A stretch of DNA of 64,000 nucleotides from the NCBI RefSeq assembly GCF_000017165.1, contig NC_009634.1, positions 448,249 to 512,248 of the forward strand, read 5' to 3'. The DNA is from Methanococcus vannielii SB. GTDB lineage: Archaea; AGJL01; Methanococci; Methanococcales; Methanococcaceae. Each line of letters begins with the position of its first letter. Positions within the stretch are counted from its first letter, which is position 1. The position numbers and the translations under genes are program-made. Positions 34,278-42,912 of this stretch are shown piece after piece. Under the pieces are notes generated by a model that saw only the letters and a program-made list of their open reading frames with translations, made no database searches and had not been told where the DNA came from.

Positions 34278-34930
34278 AAGTAGCAATTTTTTCAAAATTA
34301 ACAGTTAAAGAAAACGAAATAAGGAGTATTATGAAATATTTTGATGTTGACATATATCCTCCAATAAAAAGAGGAGATTTAACTTTTGAAAAGATGAAAG
34401 AATACGGCGTTATAGGAATAATTGACGGGTGCTTTTTACAAAATACTGCTGTATCCCATAGGGAGATATTAAAAATCATGGAAAATGGAGTAAAAGTATT
34501 CGGTTCTGGATCAATGGGTGCTTTAAGGGCTTCAGAACTCGATACGTATGGAATGATTGGAATTGGGAAAGTTTATTATAAGTACAAATCAGGAATTGTT
34601 TTTGATGACGATGAAGTTGCTGTAACTTTTGATGAAAACTTAAATCAGATAACTTTTTCAATGGTAAGTTTTAGGGAAATGGTAAATAGTGCATTAGTTG
34701 AAGGAATAATAACTAAAATAGACGCACAAAATATTATAGATGCTGGAAAAAATTTATATTACCCATTAAGGACGTATGAAAATGCAATTAAAAAGGCAGG
34801 AATTTTAGAGGATAAAAAAGAAACGCTACTAAATTACCTTGAAAAACAAGAAGATATTAAAAGAAAAGATGCTTTTGAAATGATTTCAAAGATAATTGAA
34901 TATGTAAACTGCAATATAAATATAGTTTAA
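34274..34930 (+). CDS. tfuA: TfuA-like protein
   Basis: Protein of 218 residues of the TfuA family. The core motif is VFGSGSMGALRASELDTYGM, near residues 75-95, followed by acidic stretch FDDDEVAVTF. In methanogens TfuA works with YcaO to convert a glycine of methyl-coenzyme M reductase to thioglycine, probably by activating or delivering sulfide (established for Methanosarcina). No YcaO gene lies in this window, so the pair is unlinked here. It overlaps the phospholipase D-like gene by four bases, an unexplained pairing. Confidence 0.84.
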   Translation: MKVAIFSKLTVKENEIRSIMKYFDVDIYPPIKRGDLTFEKMKEYGVIGIIDGCFLQNTAVSHREILKIMENGVKVFGSGSMGALRASELDTYGMIGIGKVYYKYKSGIVFDDDEVAVTFDENLNQITFSMVSFREMVNSALVEGIITKIDAQNIIDAGKNLYYPLRTYENAIKKAGILEDKKETLLNYLEKQEDIKRKDAFEMISKIIEYVNCNINIV

Positions 34931-34964
34931 GAACTTTAAATTTTTATCAAAAATAGGTGGAGCC

Positions 34965-35411
34965 ATGAAAGTGGAACTAAAGGTAAAACCAATAGAAAAT
35001 GGTACGGTAATAGACCATATCGAAAGTTCTAAAGCCCTAAAGGTTTATGACTTACTAAAAATTAATGAAAGTATGCCCGTAACTTTAGCACTTAATGTAT
35101 CTTCAAAAAAAGGCAGTTTAAAAGATATTTTAAAAATTGAAGGTCTTGCACTTTCAAAAGCAGATGTAAATAAAATTGCCCTAGTATCTCCAAACGCAAC
35201 CATAAATATCATAAAAGACGGTAAAGTAGTATCTAAATTCAAAGTAGGCATTCCAAATAAAATTGATGGAATAGTAAAATGCACAAATCCAAACTGCATT
35301 ACAAATAAAGAAGGCATAAAAAGCAAATTTACAGTTGAACAAAAAGACACATTAAAAATAAGATGCGACTACTGTGAAAAATTTATCAATTCTATAATCA
35401 TATCAAGATAA
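34965..35411 (+). CDS. pyrI: Aspartate carbamoyltransferase regulatory subunit
   Basis: Protein of 148 residues. The N-terminal allosteric domain has VKPIENGTVIDHIESSKALK. The zinc domain has KCTNPNCITN and IRCDYCEK, the C-x4-C and C-x2-C pairs. It binds CTP/ATP and tunes PyrB in pyrimidine synthesis. The catalytic subunit gene pyrB is not in this window. RBS GGTGGAGCC lies before the ATG. Confidence 0.94.
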   Translation: MKVELKVKPIENGTVIDHIESSKALKVYDLLKINESMPVTLALNVSSKKGSLKDILKIEGLALSKADVNKIALVSPNATINIIKDGKVVSKFKVGIPNKIDGIVKCTNPNCITNKEGIKSKFTVEQKDTLKIRCDYCEKFINSIIISR

Positions 35412-35527
35412 TTAATATAAAGATAATTAATACCACAGTTAATTTAAAAGTAATTTTATACATTAATCAAATTTTTATATTTTAGCCGATATATTATTAC
35501 TGAAACGAGATTATGTTGGTGATTTTC

Positions 35528-36616
35528 ATGAAATTACACGAATACGAAGCAAAAAGAATTTTCAATGAAAATGGAATACCCATACCAAAAGGAATTGTTA
35601 CAAAAACTAAATTAGAGGATATTGAAGGCCCAGTTGTAATTAAAGCACAAGTTTTAGTTGGGGGAAGGGGTAAAGCAGGCGGAATTTTATTTGCAGATAC
35701 ATTAAATGAAGCAAATTCAAAAATAGAATCTTTAATTGGAAAAGAAGTGAAGGGTGAACATGTAGAGTCGCTTTTAATTGAAGAAAAGATTAAAATCTTA
35801 AAGGAATACTATGTTGGAGTTGTAGTTGATAGAAATGAGAAAAATAACGTAGTTATCTTTTCAACTGAAGGCGGGGTAGATATCGAGGAAATTGCAAGGA
35901 CGTCCCCTGAAAAAATTATAAAATACCCTGTTGAAGCAGGTAGTGAATTTTTACCCTACAATGCAAGAAATATGCTTAAAAAAGCAGGTTTAAGTTCTGA
36001 AGAAATACCAAAAGTTGCAGATATAATATGTAAGGTATATTCTGCATTTAAAAAAATGGATGGAGTACTTGCAGAAGTAAATCCGCTTGTAATTACAAGT
36101 GAAGGGAAAATTCTAGCTGCAGATGCTGTTTTAAATGTTGATGATGATGCATACTTTAAACATTCTTACATGGAATTTGAAGAATTTAAAAAACAAGAAA
36201 AGTCAGAATTTGCATACGTTGAGCTCGATGGAGATATTGCAGTTATAGGGAACGGTGCTGGGCTTACACTTGCTAGTATGGACGTTGTAAAGGAATTTGG
36301 TGGAAATCCTGCATGCTTCTTAGATATTGGCGGGGGGGCCACAAGAGAAATTGTAAAAAGTGCACTTTTAAAGGCTACTGCTAGAAATAGTGTTAAGGGC
36401 GCATTTATAAACATCCTTGGAGGAATTACAAGGTGTGATGAAGTTTCAAAGGGAATAGTAGATGTTTTAAAAGAAAAGCCGGAACTTAAATTTGCAGTAA
36501 GAATGATGGGAACCAATGAAAAAGAAGGAAGGGAAATACTAACGAAAAACAATGTAAGTTATGAAAATTCAATGGAAGATGCCGCAAAAGCACTTACAAA
36601 GATAATAAACAATTAA
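35528..36616 (+). CDS. sucC: Succinyl-CoA synthetase beta subunit
   Basis: ADP-forming succinate-CoA ligase beta subunit of about 362 residues. MKLHEYEAKRIFNENGIPIP is the N-terminal ATP-grasp start, VVIKAQVLVGGRGKAGGI holds the ATP-binding lysine, and LDIGGGATREIVKSALLKAT plus LGGITRCDEVSKGIVDVL form the CoA-binding region. In methanogens it runs in the incomplete reductive TCA branch toward 2-oxoglutarate. GGTGAT supports the ATG at 35528. The alpha-subunit gene sucD is not nearby. Confidence 0.94.
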   Translation: MKLHEYEAKRIFNENGIPIPKGIVTKTKLEDIEGPVVIKAQVLVGGRGKAGGILFADTLNEANSKIESLIGKEVKGEHVESLLIEEKIKILKEYYVGVVVDRNEKNNVVIFSTEGGVDIEEIARTSPEKIIKYPVEAGSEFLPYNARNMLKKAGLSSEEIPKVADIICKVYSAFKKMDGVLAEVNPLVITSEGKILAADAVLNVDDDAYFKHSYMEFEEFKKQEKSEFAYVELDGDIAVIGNGAGLTLASMDVVKEFGGNPACFLDIGGGATREIVKSALLKATARNSVKGAFINILGGITRCDEVSKGIVDVLKEKPELKFAVRMMGTNEKEGREILTKNNVSYENSMEDAAKALTKIINN

Positions 36617-36638
36617 AAAATTTAAAGGCGTGGTCTTT

Positions 36639-36965
36639 TTGTTTAGCCTGTATCGAAAAAAGAAGGAAACTGTTGTATCACGGGAAAAATACGAAAATAT
36701 CAAAAAAATATACTTAGATACTAAAAAATCGTATTTAGACTTAGAATCCAAATATAAACATGAAGTCCACACGAATAACCAATTAAAAGATATTTTATCT
36801 AAAAAAGACATGGAACTTGAATATTTACATCATAAGCTAAACGAACTTTATGAAAAATATAAAGACTTATCAAAAGATTATGATAAATTAGAAAAAAGAA
36901 CAAATTTTTTATTATCTGAACTTGAAATTAAGGAATCAGAAAACTCTAAAAAGCCTACAAAATAA
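36639..36965 (+). CDS. Small coiled-coil protein
   Basis: About 108 residues, not recognised. It is almost wholly charged heptad-repeat helix: KKIYLDTKKSYLDLESKYKH, then a long run of Leu/Lys/Glu (KLNELYEKYKDLSKDYDKLE). It starts FSLYRKKK with a basic N-terminus and is predicted coiled coil with no membrane helix. Start at TTG 36639 after GGCGTGGT; a GTG three codons earlier is possible. It follows sucC closely and converges on srp19. A structural or scaffold role is possible; none can be assigned. Confidence 0.65.
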   Translation: MFSLYRKKKETVVSREKYENIKKIYLDTKKSYLDLESKYKHEVHTNNQLKDILSKKDMELEYLHHKLNELYEKYKDLSKDYDKLEKRTNFLLSELEIKESENSKKPTK

Positions 36966-36966
36966 T

Positions 36967-37236
36967 TTACTTCATTCTTTTACAAAGTTCTTTTAAAAAG
37001 TCAAGTTTTGACGTCTTTTCATCAATGGTTACTTTTAAGTAACCGCATATTTCCCACGGCTCTTTTGGATAACTTTTTTTATTATCTATTGAATATTCAT
37101 GACCCATTTTTTCAATTATGCTTACAATATCTTTTAGTTTAGGGTTTAATACTCCAAAACTTTTTGGAACCTTCCTACCTTCGTTTTTAGTCCTTTTTAA
37201 GTCGAAGTATGCTGGCCAGATTACAATTTCTTTCAT
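36967..37236 (-). CDS. srp19: Signal recognition particle protein SRP19
   Basis: Protein of 89 residues. [20 protein letters not shown] is the RNA-contacting N-terminus; [18 protein letters not shown] is the conserved second half. It binds the tetraloop region of 7S RNA and lets SRP54 assemble, directing membrane and secreted proteins to the translocon. Length and motifs are normal for archaeal SRP19. The 7S RNA gene is not in the window. Confidence 0.94.
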   Translation of the reverse strand: MKEIVIWPAYFDLKRTKNEGRKVPKSFGVLNPKLKDIVSIIEKMGHEYSIDNKKSYPKEPWEICGYLKVTIDEKTSKLDFLKELCKRMK

Positions 37237-37332
37237 AAGATTTCACCATTTCTTCCAATTTATCCATTTTTCCCGTAAATATCCTGAAAACTAAATTAAT
37301 ACAAGTGAAATAGCAGTAACAATAAAAAATCA

Positions 37333-37434
37333 TTATGCGTGATTTAAAAGAAGAATATATTCAAAATTCATGCCATATATTCTCCTAATCCATACCGAAA
37401 CTGCAAATAAGTTATAGCAATTGTTAAAATTCAT
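37333..37434 (-). CDS. Possible short ORF or gene remnant upstream of srp19
   Basis: An open frame of 33 codons (MNFNNCYNLFAVSVWIRRIY then GMNFEYILLLNHA) lies upstream of srp19 on the same strand. It has no clear ribosome site and no family I recognise, and it runs open about 12 codons further upstream. It may be a decayed gene end. Listed because the residue mix is more protein-like than the surrounding A/T-rich sequence. Low confidence. Confidence 0.2.
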   Translation of the reverse strand: MNFNNCYNLFAVSVWIRRIYGMNFEYILLLNHA

Positions 37435-37443
37435 TGAATAGTT

Positions 37444-37528
37444 CTGCTTTACATTTTCAGTTGAAGTGATAAATCAACCAATTAGAGAAAGCAGTTTTTC
37501 GATATGTAGTTTCCATATCACTTAACTG
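37444..37528. repeat. Two interleaved inverted repeats, possible structured RNA
   Basis: CAGTTGAAGTGATA (37458-37471) pairs with TATCACTTAACTG (37516-37528) apart from one unpaired base. CTGCTTT (37444-37450) pairs with AAAGCAG (37488-37494). The order a-b-a'-b' would form either competing hairpins or a pseudoknot. It lies in the 339-base gene-poor gap between srp19 and the DUF373 gene, whose base mix looks less A/T-rich than other gaps. No known RNA family was recognised, and C/D boxes are not convincing here. Confidence 0.45.
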
Positions 37529-37575
37529 TAAAATACCGTAATAAAGGTTTTCAAATTTTCATCATCTTCTCAACG

Positions 37576-38688
37576 TTACTCTTCTGTTTTTTGTGATATT
37601 TTAGATTTTTTGGGCCCGTGAAATAATACAACGGAAAGTATAATCAATATCGAAATATATGCAATAATATACATTGCAAGGGTCGTAAATTCAAAAGCTA
37701 CTCCAGTTAAATATTCTGAGGAAATTAAAAACATCTGTCTTAACATAAATGCCAAAATTACATTAAAAAATAGCTTTTTTAAAAGGGAAAGTATACTTTT
37801 TTCAGTATGTATTAAGTCATCTATAAAATTAACCGTTACTAAAACCAAAAATCCAAGCGTTAAAGGGTTTGCAAGGTTAAAAAGGAATTTTCCAAAAAAT
37901 ATTGCAAGTTCAGGGTCTTCCGATACCTTGTATGAATAGAGTATACCCACTATAACTATTAAATATCCTAAAATATTCCCAAATGGAGATAATTTTCCAA
38001 GTTCAAGTCCTTTCCTACTTTCTTTAAGCATTTTTTTAATTGATTCGACTAATCCGACTCCTTCTGAGAGAATATATATCCCGATTAACCCTGAAATTAT
38101 TCTCCAGCCTAAATCTGAAAATAATGCATAAAGTATCATTGCAAAACCAATCGATGTGAATATCAAGGGGATATATTGAGACATTGTCTTTTTTATAAAT
38201 TCCTGCATAAGATAGTAAGTTGATTCTAATGACTCGTTTTGCTTAATCACTATTCTTTTTTTCCATACAAACACGTCTTTTAATTCAAGGTACTTTAAAA
38301 CAAGTTCATCTTCTTTTCCATCTGAAACAAGGTAAATAAAGTCCGGCTCATATAAATATATTAAAAAATCGAGTTGTTCTTTTATTCTAATTGCACATAC
38401 TTCAGACTCTACATCAATATCTCCTGAAACTGTTGCAATTTCTACGTCCTTTCCTTCCTTTTTCAGGTAATCGTAGTGCTGAACTCCGCCAAGTATGGAG
38501 TTTAAATCACTATCTCCTGGATCAGTCAAACCTAAACGCACAGCTGCATTAATATTATCCTCCCTACCAAGTATCGGGGTTCTTATATTTGCTTTTCTTC
38601 CTATATCGTCGTCCATATCAACAACAATAATAATATACTTTTTGTCTTCAGGAACATTATCTTTGCCGATATCTTTTATTGATACCAT
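37576..38688 (-). CDS. DUF373 family membrane protein
   Basis: Protein of about 370 residues. The N-terminal ~150 residues are soluble with KYIIIVVDMDDDIGRKANIR and LTDPGDSDLNSILGG, the DUF373 hallmarks. The rest has about seven membrane helices and a basic-acidic C-tail. The family is archaeal and its function is unknown to me. The N-terminal strands and acidic DxDDD loop suggest a nucleotide- or metal-binding domain, which is inference. ATG 38688 with GTGAT upstream is preferred. Confidence 0.8.
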   Translation of the reverse strand: MVSIKDIGKDNVPEDKKYIIIVVDMDDDIGRKANIRTPILGREDNINAAVRLGLTDPGDSDLNSILGGVQHYDYLKKEGKDVEIATVSGDIDVESEVCAIRIKEQLDFLIYLYEPDFIYLVSDGKEDELVLKYLELKDVFVWKKRIVIKQNESLESTYYLMQEFIKKTMSQYIPLIFTSIGFAMILYALFSDLGWRIISGLIGIYILSEGVGLVESIKKMLKESRKGLELGKLSPFGNILGYLIVIVGILYSYKVSEDPELAIFFGKFLFNLANPLTLGFLVLVTVNFIDDLIHTEKSILSLLKKLFFNVILAFMLRQMFLISSEYLTGVAFEFTTLAMYIIAYISILIILSVVLFHGPKKSKISQKTEE

Positions 38689-38817
38689 TATTATCACTTT
38701 AACATTGAAATAACAAATAAATAAATCTTTTATTTTAGTTATTTTAGTTATTTTAATTTATAAGTAGCTTAGATGTTAATTTAGGGGAAATTAGAAGATG
38801 GTTCATAGCGTAATTAC

Positions 38818-39984
38818 TTATGCAGATATTTCAGATTTTTTAGAAAGGGATTCAGAAACATATAAAAACATTAACATAACGACCAAAAAACCGTAATTAA
38901 TGCCTATTTCGCACATTGATAAAAGTACTGCACCATATATTGCGTATATCTTAGTATCACTTTTTTTATATATTAACTTACTTATAATTCCAAATATTAG
39001 GGTAAATATTAAGCCGAAATACCCCATTTCAAGGTAAAGTGGGCCAAACATTGTTGAAGTAATGTTGTGGGTATACCCATAGATAATATTTCCAATTTGT
39101 GATTCCCCTCCCGGCATAAATACGATTTTTCCAAAAAATACCTGTGGGACTGAAAGTATTTTATTTAACGTCATTAGATCAAAATAAGCCCTATAAGAAA
39201 GTATTTCAATAAAATTTAGCGTCCAAATTTGGCCAGATGATGCAAGGATTATTTTTGACATCAAACCTAAAAATAATAGGGAAACTAAACCTATAAAAAA
39301 TATTTTTACCGCACCTATTTTTTTAAGCCTATATTTGTAGAGTAAATATGCACTAACTAACCCGATTACATTTGCCTTATAGCCCGTAAGAGTTATAAGT
39401 ACAAAAGATATTAAAAAATACCAAAAATTAAAAAAACTTGCAAATATAAGTGCTCCTGACGAAATAAGTCTTAAAGGGTCATTTGAAATTGACATTCTAA
39501 CTCCATAATCAAGTATTGGAATTTTACCTGTTGTTAAAACCAGTATAATAAATGAAAACACGCCAATTGATAGGGTTATTTTCCCAATATCTTTAGAATT
39601 ATAGTATTTTATAAAAATTTCAAGAATAATAACTACAATTCCCAAAATTATTATTGTAAATATTATGCTGTTTGAAAGTAAAAATATGCCGTAAAATGTC
39701 GTTAAAATAACTAAAATCCAAGAAATTAACTTTAAATCCAGTTTTTCTAATTTACCAATTTTTAAATTATTAAACAAAAACGGTATTGAAAATACAAAAA
39801 TATTCCCAAATACAAATAAAAACATTTTAAAAAGCGAATTTAGTCCAAATTCTCCATAGTATGGAATTGCAAGAACAAATAAAAACAAATGTCCGAGTGA
39901 TATAATTACCACAGGATTATCAAGTTCAAAATGAAATTTAGAATCAATTTTTAAAGCTAAATTATTAAATTTATTTTTTAACAT
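38818..39984 (-). CDS. Oligosaccharide repeat-unit polymerase-like membrane protein (second of pair)
   Basis: Integral membrane protein of 388 residues with about ten helices and a large outer loop (IYGYTHNITSTMFGPLYLEM). The layout is that of Wzy/O-antigen polymerase-type proteins. AAGGGG before the ATG is the ribosome site. Its start overlaps the end of the previous polymerase-like gene by 14 bases. Such proteins join glycan repeat units or ligate them outside the membrane. It lies 16 kb from the glycan cassette, so it may belong to another surface polymer. Assignment rests on topology and neighbour similarity. Confidence 0.68.
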   Translation of the reverse strand: MLKNKFNNLALKIDSKFHFELDNPVVIISLGHLFLFVLAIPYYGEFGLNSLFKMFLFVFGNIFVFSIPFLFNNLKIGKLEKLDLKLISWILVILTTFYGIFLLSNSIIFTIIILGIVVIILEIFIKYYNSKDIGKITLSIGVFSFIILVLTTGKIPILDYGVRMSISNDPLRLISSGALIFASFFNFWYFLISFVLITLTGYKANVIGLVSAYLLYKYRLKKIGAVKIFFIGLVSLLFLGLMSKIILASSGQIWTLNFIEILSYRAYFDLMTLNKILSVPQVFFGKIVFMPGGESQIGNIIYGYTHNITSTMFGPLYLEMGYFGLIFTLIFGIISKLIYKKSDTKIYAIYGAVLLSMCEIGINYGFLVVMLMFLYVSESLSKKSEISA

Positions 39985-41044
39985 TTAAAATCCCCTTAAA
40001 AATGCCGTTTAATGATAAAATTGCCCCCAATAAATAAACCATAATTACATCAAAGTCCAATATTCCTGTTTCTATCCCAATAAGAAAATATGCCGCCATT
40101 ATTGAATAAACTCCAAGATATGCCCCTTTTAAACATTCGCCTATTTTTTGAGAAATTCCAAGAAGTAACCCGAAAATTCCAAAGTAAGGAATAATTCCAA
40201 GTATTCCAAAATCCATTAAAACTGCTCCAAATATTGTAGGTGTTATTGTAACTCCAGTAATTCCAATACTGTTTGCAATTAACGTTCTTGGGCCAAATCT
40301 AGAACCGGGAATTATACCGTATGATGAAAATATAGATGTATGAATAATTCCTTCATAAGTTCCGGTAAAATTATTAACAATTACATCAAGTACGCTCATT
40401 GTAAGGCTTATTCTTGAAGTTATCGGGTTTCCACCAATTCCAAGTACGGAATGTCTCAAAAATGAAAGCCCAAAAGTAACTATAAAAAGTACTAAAAATG
40501 AATAAACTAGTGCATTATTTTTTATTCTTTTTGAATAATAAAGTGAAAATACGGTTGAAAGTAATAACAAAATTACTTGCGTCCGATATCCTAAAAGCAT
40601 GATTAGAGCAGAAAATGCTACCGAATATAAAACTATTCTTTTAAGGCTTAATTTTGAACTTGAAATGGCTATTGCAAATCCTAATGGTAACATATGAGAT
40701 AATGCAGTATAAAGAACATTTAAAAACTTTCTTGATACTGGATCAAATAATGGAACTCCCCTAACCCATAATAAGTCTAAAATCGTAAATAATACGCCGA
40801 TAAATATAAGGAAAATGCCGAATAAATAATGCTTTTTAAAATCTATTTTATATGGCTTAAATTCAAGGTTTTTAAGTAGTTTTTTTCCAGAAATAAATGA
40901 AATATAAAAGAAAAAGCTTGAAAAAAGTACAATTAGTGATGTAGATCCTGAAACACTTGAAAATAATACGAATAAAGAAGATAATATAACGAAAATGTGG
41001 TGGGGGCCAACTTTTAAATCCTTAAAATCTATAAAATTTTTCAT
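39971..41044 (-). CDS. Oligosaccharide repeat-unit polymerase-like membrane protein (first of pair)
   Basis: Membrane protein of about 357 residues with around ten helices. VRGVPLFDPVSRKFLNVLYT and ISRISLTMSVLDVIVNNFTG-type loops, and GIIPGSRFGPRTLIANSIGI, are the polar parts, the last resembling archaeal Wzy-like proteins. The ATG at 41044 is preferred because GGATG lies just upstream; an earlier ATG overlaps the previous gene. It is tightly coupled to its neighbours on both sides. Likely polymerase or ligase for an extracellular glycan. Confidence 0.7.
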   Translation of the reverse strand: MKNFIDFKDLKVGPHHIFVILSSLFVLFSSVSGSTSLIVLFSSFFFYISFISGKKLLKNLEFKPYKIDFKKHYLFGIFLIFIGVLFTILDLLWVRGVPLFDPVSRKFLNVLYTALSHMLPLGFAIAISSSKLSLKRIVLYSVAFSALIMLLGYRTQVILLLLSTVFSLYYSKRIKNNALVYSFLVLFIVTFGLSFLRHSVLGIGGNPITSRISLTMSVLDVIVNNFTGTYEGIIHTSIFSSYGIIPGSRFGPRTLIANSIGITGVTITPTIFGAVLMDFGILGIIPYFGIFGLLLGISQKIGECLKGAYLGVYSIMAAYFLIGIETGILDFDVIMVYLLGAILSLNGIFKGILNVKK

Positions 41045-41049
41045 AGTTA

Positions 41050-41802
41050 TTACATCCATGTTGCTACTTTTGCATTTTCGTAATTACTCATATTTATTTC
41101 ACTTTTTGTCTCATTTAAAATAATACTAACTGTAAGATTAGAAGTTACAATTTTTTCGACATCAATTATGTCATCAAGGTTTTTAAGGTCATTTAAGTTC
41201 AATCTTCCTTTTAAAATTAATCCCCCGTCAACAAAATTAATTTTTGGGGAATTTGTTTCAGATTTAAAGTAATTCATTATTTTTAACTGTTCTGTTGGAG
41301 TAAATGACTTTGAATCTACTGCAAAAGTACCATCAAGAATAATTGCCAAAACAGTTACTTCATTTTGGTCTAAACTAATTTTTTTAGAAATATCTGAAAA
41401 AGAAGTTCCAGTTATCGATTCGATATTGTACCTTAAAAGTGTATTTCCAAGGGGCCTTAAATAAATTTTATTTGCTGCAATATTTTCACTTGAAGCAAGC
41501 TTTCCGCCAATGGTTATTTCTCGATCATTATATAATGCGGTGATAGTCCCACCTTTTGCAGACAAAATCTGTACTGTATCTGAAAATTCTAAACCATCTA
41601 ACGTGTACCTTCCTTCGATATTTGCATAGAGGGGAAATCCTTTGGTAAGGATGGTCTCTGAAACCCATGCACATTTGTACATTTCTTCACCGTCAAAAAC
41701 GTATCTTTGTGAAGTAGGTGTTAAAAAATTATAGCCTATTGCAACGGTAGTAGCTACAATTGATACTACCACTAAAAGTTCCAAAATTCCAATTTTTTTC
41801 AT
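41050..41802 (-). CDS. Membrane-anchored extracellular protein, DUF4330-like
   Basis: Protein of 250 residues with one N-terminal helix (GILELLVVVSIVATTVAIGY) and a large beta-rich domain outside the membrane. The helix followed by a strand-rich domain resembles the DUF4330 pattern; the match is by eye. The helix also looks a little like a type IV prepilin start (E at position 3 after the glycine), but the position is wrong for a typical pilin. It is the first gene of the three-gene run with two Wzy-like proteins, and probably helps them. Function unknown. Confidence 0.6.
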   Translation of the reverse strand: MKKIGILELLVVVSIVATTVAIGYNFLTPTSQRYVFDGEEMYKCAWVSETILTKGFPLYANIEGRYTLDGLEFSDTVQILSAKGGTITALYNDREITIGGKLASSENIAANKIYLRPLGNTLLRYNIESITGTSFSDISKKISLDQNEVTVLAIILDGTFAVDSKSFTPTEQLKIMNYFKSETNSPKINFVDGGLILKGRLNLNDLKNLDDIIDVEKIVTSNLTVSIILNETKSEINMSNYENAKVATWM

Positions 41803-41882
41803 AACGCTACCTTTAAAATAATTAATTAAAATATAATTAAGATTATGGCAATATCATTATATGAAAAATGCAAATAAAAATA

Positions 41883-42821
41883 TTATGGATTAATTTTAGA
41901 AAGAATTGATTTTGCAATTGATTCTGAATCAAGTTTATAGTATTTTAAAAGTTCTTCTGCTTTTCCAGATTTTCCAAATTCATCGTTTATCCCAATTCTA
42001 AATAACTTTTTGTTTAATCCTTCTTCAGATATTACTTCCGAAATTGCACTACCAAGGCCCCCTATTATACTGTGGTCCTCTACTGAAACAATAAAATTTT
42101 TTGAATTTCTAATTGCTTCTCTATCGATTGGCTTGATTGTTGAAATTGCAATTACTTCTGCTGAAACGTTGTTTTCGCTTAATATTTTGCTTGCATTGAG
42201 TGCTTCTGAAACAAGCTCCCCTGTTGCAATAATTGTTAAGTTAGTTCCTTCTTTTAATGTTTTTGCTTTTTTAAATTCAAACTTAGCTTCTTCTTCGTTT
42301 TCAAAAATAACTTCCGTGTTTCCTCTCGGCATTCTAACATAGACTGGCCCGTTATAACTAACTGCCCATTTTATTGCACTTTTTGTTTCAAAATAGTCTG
42401 ATGGAGAAATTACAACCATGTTTGGAATTGCACGAATTATTGCAATGTCTTCCGTCATTTCGTGAGATGCCCCATCTTCACCAACCGTAATTCCAGCATG
42501 GGTTGCACATATTTTAACATTTAAATTAGGGTAAGCAATTGAATTTCTAATCTGTTCCCATGCCCTTCCGGTTGCAAACATTGCAAAAGTTGATGCGAAA
42601 ACAATTTTTCCAGTCCTTGATAAACCTGCTGCCATTCCAATCATGTTTTGTTCTGCAATTCCTGCATTAAAAAACCTTTTTGGAAATTTTTTTGCAAAAA
42701 TACTCGTTTTTGTTGAGCCTGATAAATCCGCATCTAAAACTACAATATTTTCATTAGATGCACCAAGTTCGGCCAAAATTTCACCGTATGCATCCCTCAT
42801 TCCTTTTTTTGTACCTATCAT
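41883..42821 (-). CDS. Transketolase C-terminal subunit
   Basis: Protein of 312 residues holding the pyrimidine-binding and C-terminal domains of transketolase. RFFNAGIAEQNMIGMAAGLS contains the catalytic Glu of the Pyr domain; GASHEMTEDIAIIRAIPNMV and YVRMPRGNTEV follow. VVISPSDYFETKSAIKWAV and SVEDHSIIGGLGSAISEVI form the last domain. It works with the separately encoded N-terminal subunit. Thiamine diphosphate and Mg2+ are bound at the interface. In methanococci it makes pentoses from fructose-6-phosphate and triose phosphates. GGTGAC precedes the ATG. Confidence 0.9.
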   Translation of the reverse strand: MIGTKKGMRDAYGEILAELGASNENIVVLDADLSGSTKTSIFAKKFPKRFFNAGIAEQNMIGMAAGLSRTGKIVFASTFAMFATGRAWEQIRNSIAYPNLNVKICATHAGITVGEDGASHEMTEDIAIIRAIPNMVVISPSDYFETKSAIKWAVSYNGPVYVRMPRGNTEVIFENEEEAKFEFKKAKTLKEGTNLTIIATGELVSEALNASKILSENNVSAEVIAISTIKPIDREAIRNSKNFIVSVEDHSIIGGLGSAISEVISEEGLNKKLFRIGINDEFGKSGKAEELLKYYKLDSESIAKSILSKINP

Positions 42822-42871
42822 TAAGCGTCACCGTTAAAAGTTTAAATTTATTAAGTAATAGTGTAAGAAAT

Positions 42872-42898
42872 GTAAATAAAGTAAATAAAGTAAATAAA
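42872..42898. repeat. GTAAATAAA triplicate tandem repeat
   Basis: GTAAATAAA occurs three times in a row (42872-42898) in the short gap between rpe and the transketolase C-terminal gene. It is slippage-prone sequence in the leader of the latter. Confidence 0.8.
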
Positions 42899-42912
42899 TA
42901 TTGTGAAATTAG

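Noticed and set aside
37444-37528. C/D box sRNA in the srp19 gap
   Set aside because: GTGATA and CTG-like words are present but no full C, D', C', D set in order was found, unlike at 51880-51941.
41050-41802. Type IV pilin
   Set aside because: The N-terminal helix looks pilin-like, but the acidic residue is at position 3 after the glycine and the archaeal class III signal is missing. The gene sits with Wzy-like proteins.
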